Both the position numbers and the translations under genes were made by a program. From Pomphorhynchus laevis (Eukaryota; Acanthocephala; Palaeacanthocephala; Echinorhynchida; Pomphorhynchidae): a DNA stretch of 64,000 bases. Below, in pieces: positions 62,703-64,000 of the stretch. The stretch's first letter is position 1; every line of letters begins with the position of its first letter. The notes under the pieces are model-generated. The model was given only the letters and a program-made list of their open reading frames with translations. It searched no databases and had not been told where the DNA came from. The stretch lies in NCBI GenBank assembly GCA_012934845.2, contig WNNJ02003119.1, positions 62,001-126,000 of the forward strand, given 5' to 3'.

Positions 62703-63390
62703 TATATTTAACTTTTATTTTTATACATCGAGAAAGATACAATAATAAACATAATGTTCTCTAGCTTTCGGCTATGCGATAGCATTTCCTATGAAACAGG
62801 AAAATCCGCTTCACATTTGAAGAGAATGTTTATGACTAAGTGAATGGAGTAGCTATGGGTTCTCCACTTGGTCTAGTATTAGCTGATCTTTACATGACGA
62901 AGCGAAAGGAGGATATATTTGAATACCTACCTTATTTAGTTAAGCAGTGGAGATACGTCGATGACGTATTTGGATCTTTGACGTAAAGCAGAAGCTGAAA
63001 TGATAAAAGCAGACTTAACAATAAGGATCCGGCGATTCAATGAAAAGCGACAATAGAATAAAAACATCTCATTTCTAGATGGTCTTGTCCTACATCATAA
63101 CAAAATTCAAACAACTATACACAAAACCGGGTATAACGTGTTGTACTACTTATTGGAACACTCATAGTCCAATTAAATACAAATCTAAGCGGACCGGGTA
63201 TTTTTCAATATAATACAACAGATTTGCTCAAATCCTATTGACAAAAGATACAATTGTAGAAACATTAAGGATATGTTAAAGAACATAGAGGCTTTCCTGA
63301 AATTATTATACGAAAGGCCTACCATAGGGCAAAATACCGTATTGTATCTTTCTCAATGTATAAAAATAAAATTAAAATACATTTTTCATC
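62703..63390 (+). pseudogene. Penelope-like element fragment P5 with inverted terminal repeats
   Basis: Plus-strand coding around 62840-63330: VNGVAMGSPLGLVLADLYM (RT motif B), VKQWRYVDDVFGSLT (motif C), then FLDGLVLHHNKIQTTIHKT and YWNTHSPIKYKSK, typical of the PLE RT thumb region. Frameshifts break it. Inverted repeats of about 45 bp flank it (62703-62746 and 63343-63388; shared core TATACAT..GAAAGATACAAT). Inverted terminal repeats are known for some PLEs. The RT is clearly different from P1/P2. Confidence 0.65.
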
Positions 63391-63613
63391 GAATGTAATC
63401 TTAAATAACATAAATATATGTAATTAAATATTTAGACGGCAGATTAATTTGAAACCAATGACACGTTTTAAATTTTAGTGACATGTAAGTTTTTCTTCAC
63501 AATTTAAAATACTATCTGTACATTAAAAACTTCTTAAATATTTAATGTTGATGCTTTTGGATTCTGGTCATTATAATATTGTGGTAGTGGTAGTAGTAAT
63601 CTAGTGTATTTTG
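63391..63613. other. 3' flank of the transporter gene
   Basis: Non-coding. On the minus strand an ATTAAA at 63546-63541, about 70 nt past the stop codon, could serve as a poly(A) signal. Confidence 0.4.
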
Positions 63614-64000
63614 CTATTCCCATGTCTTCATGGGTTCAGGATAGCAATTCAGCGCCTTCTGCATGACTATCGTAAAGTTTTTGAGTTTTGATTGCAAGCT
63701 TTCAGGTTTTCTCCACGCGATGAAGAGTAAATAAACTGGCACTCCAGAAAGGATAATACCCATTCCAATGAAAAAGTCCTTAGATTCTTTACGGCTACCA
63801 GCAATACTGATAAAATTCAGGACCAAAATCACAAATATAAATATCAAAGGACATATCTTCCCAGCGTTTACACCTTCCACACCTTCTGGAAGTTTGTACT
63901 TCTTTCTGAGAACAAATAACGAGATAACAGCAAACAGGCAGACTAGCCAATAAGTAAAACTTAAATATTTCAGTAACTGTTCAATATCGCCAACGCATAC
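63614..64000 (-). CDS. SLC7-family amino acid transporter, C-terminal exon (partial)
   Basis: The open frame runs 129 codons from the window edge to the stop at 63614-63616. The sequence fits the C-terminus of LAT-type light subunits (heteromeric amino acid exchangers that pair with an SLC3 heavy chain at the plasma membrane). Landmarks are GDIEQLLKYLSFTYW, LRKKYKLPEGVEGVNAGKI, ICPLIFIFVILVLNF, FFIGMGIILSGVPVYLLFIAW and KPESLQSKLKNFTIVMQKAL. Three membrane segments are visible (residues ~13-31, 48-67, 75-95), matching TM10-12, followed by a short cytosolic tail ending MKTWE. No break is seen. The start and the other exons lie outside the window, so substrate specificity cannot be judged. Confidence 0.9.
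   Translation of the reverse strand, partial: VCVGDIEQLLKYLSFTYWLVCLFAVISLFVLRKKYKLPEGVEGVNAGKICPLIFIFVILVLNFISIAGSRKESKDFFIGMGIILSGVPVYLLFIAWRKPESLQSKLKNFTIVMQKALNCYPEPMKTWE

Overview
The window is animal DNA, almost entirely a graveyard of transposable elements. The one convincing host gene is the 3' end of an SLC7-type (LAT light-subunit-like) amino acid transporter, reading leftward from the right edge (63614-64000). The A+T-rich intergenic DNA, many CR1/L2-like LINEs, Penelope-like elements (PLEs), a Tc1/IS630 transposon and old LTR elements suggest an invertebrate metazoan. I cannot name the species.

Layout. 1-2487: broken LINE-A copy with out-of-order pieces of another LINE inside. 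3558-3950: 3' end of a LINE-D-like element. 4391-11536: three tandem pieces of LINE-B, the third split by a nearly full LINE-A (7432-11301). 11537-14990: a retroelement with an N-terminal CXC-like Cys domain, a reverse transcriptase (RT) and a C-terminal restriction-like endonuclease (RLE), plus a relic of a second one. 15100-19815: LINE-C1. 19830-24740: leftward LINEs E, F and E'. 24987-32095: LINE-D, carrying a complete-looking Tc1/IS630 transposon (25429-27421) and a LINE-C fragment (29021-30121). 32479-33046: old Ty3/Gypsy-like fragment, cut by LINE-C3 (33047-36262, nearly intact). 36676-40560: LINE-H1, nearly intact and leftward. 41340-48950: LINE-I split by an old LTR retrotransposon (43160-47372). 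49858-58095: PLE pieces and two hammerhead-bearing non-autonomous elements. 53870-59157: degenerate LINE-H2 around the PLE block. 60456-63390: a MITE-like repeat and more PLE pieces. 63614-64000: transporter exon.

Most notable. (1) 52204-53626 is a four-unit tandem array of a 360-bp sequence, flanked by an exact 14-bp direct repeat. Each unit carries all hammerhead ribozyme core strands with matching helices, but in a permuted order. It looks like an animal retrozyme. (2) A palindromic insert (56375-56911) inside a PLE carries a clean hammerhead core in both arms, and the neighbouring PLE terminal region carries a short-stem-III hammerhead (50274-50320). (3) The Tc1/IS630 transposon has terminal inverted repeats built from arrays of a 22-bp unit (8 on the left, 11 on the right), with an intact DD34E transposase. 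(4) LINE-A and LINE-C share a 3'-terminal hairpin with a compensatory base-pair change.

How the parts fit: the elements are parasites, not a pathway. The nesting gives a relative chronology. PLE reverse transcriptases are the plausible mobilisers of the hammerhead elements, and LINE RTs of their own truncated copies.
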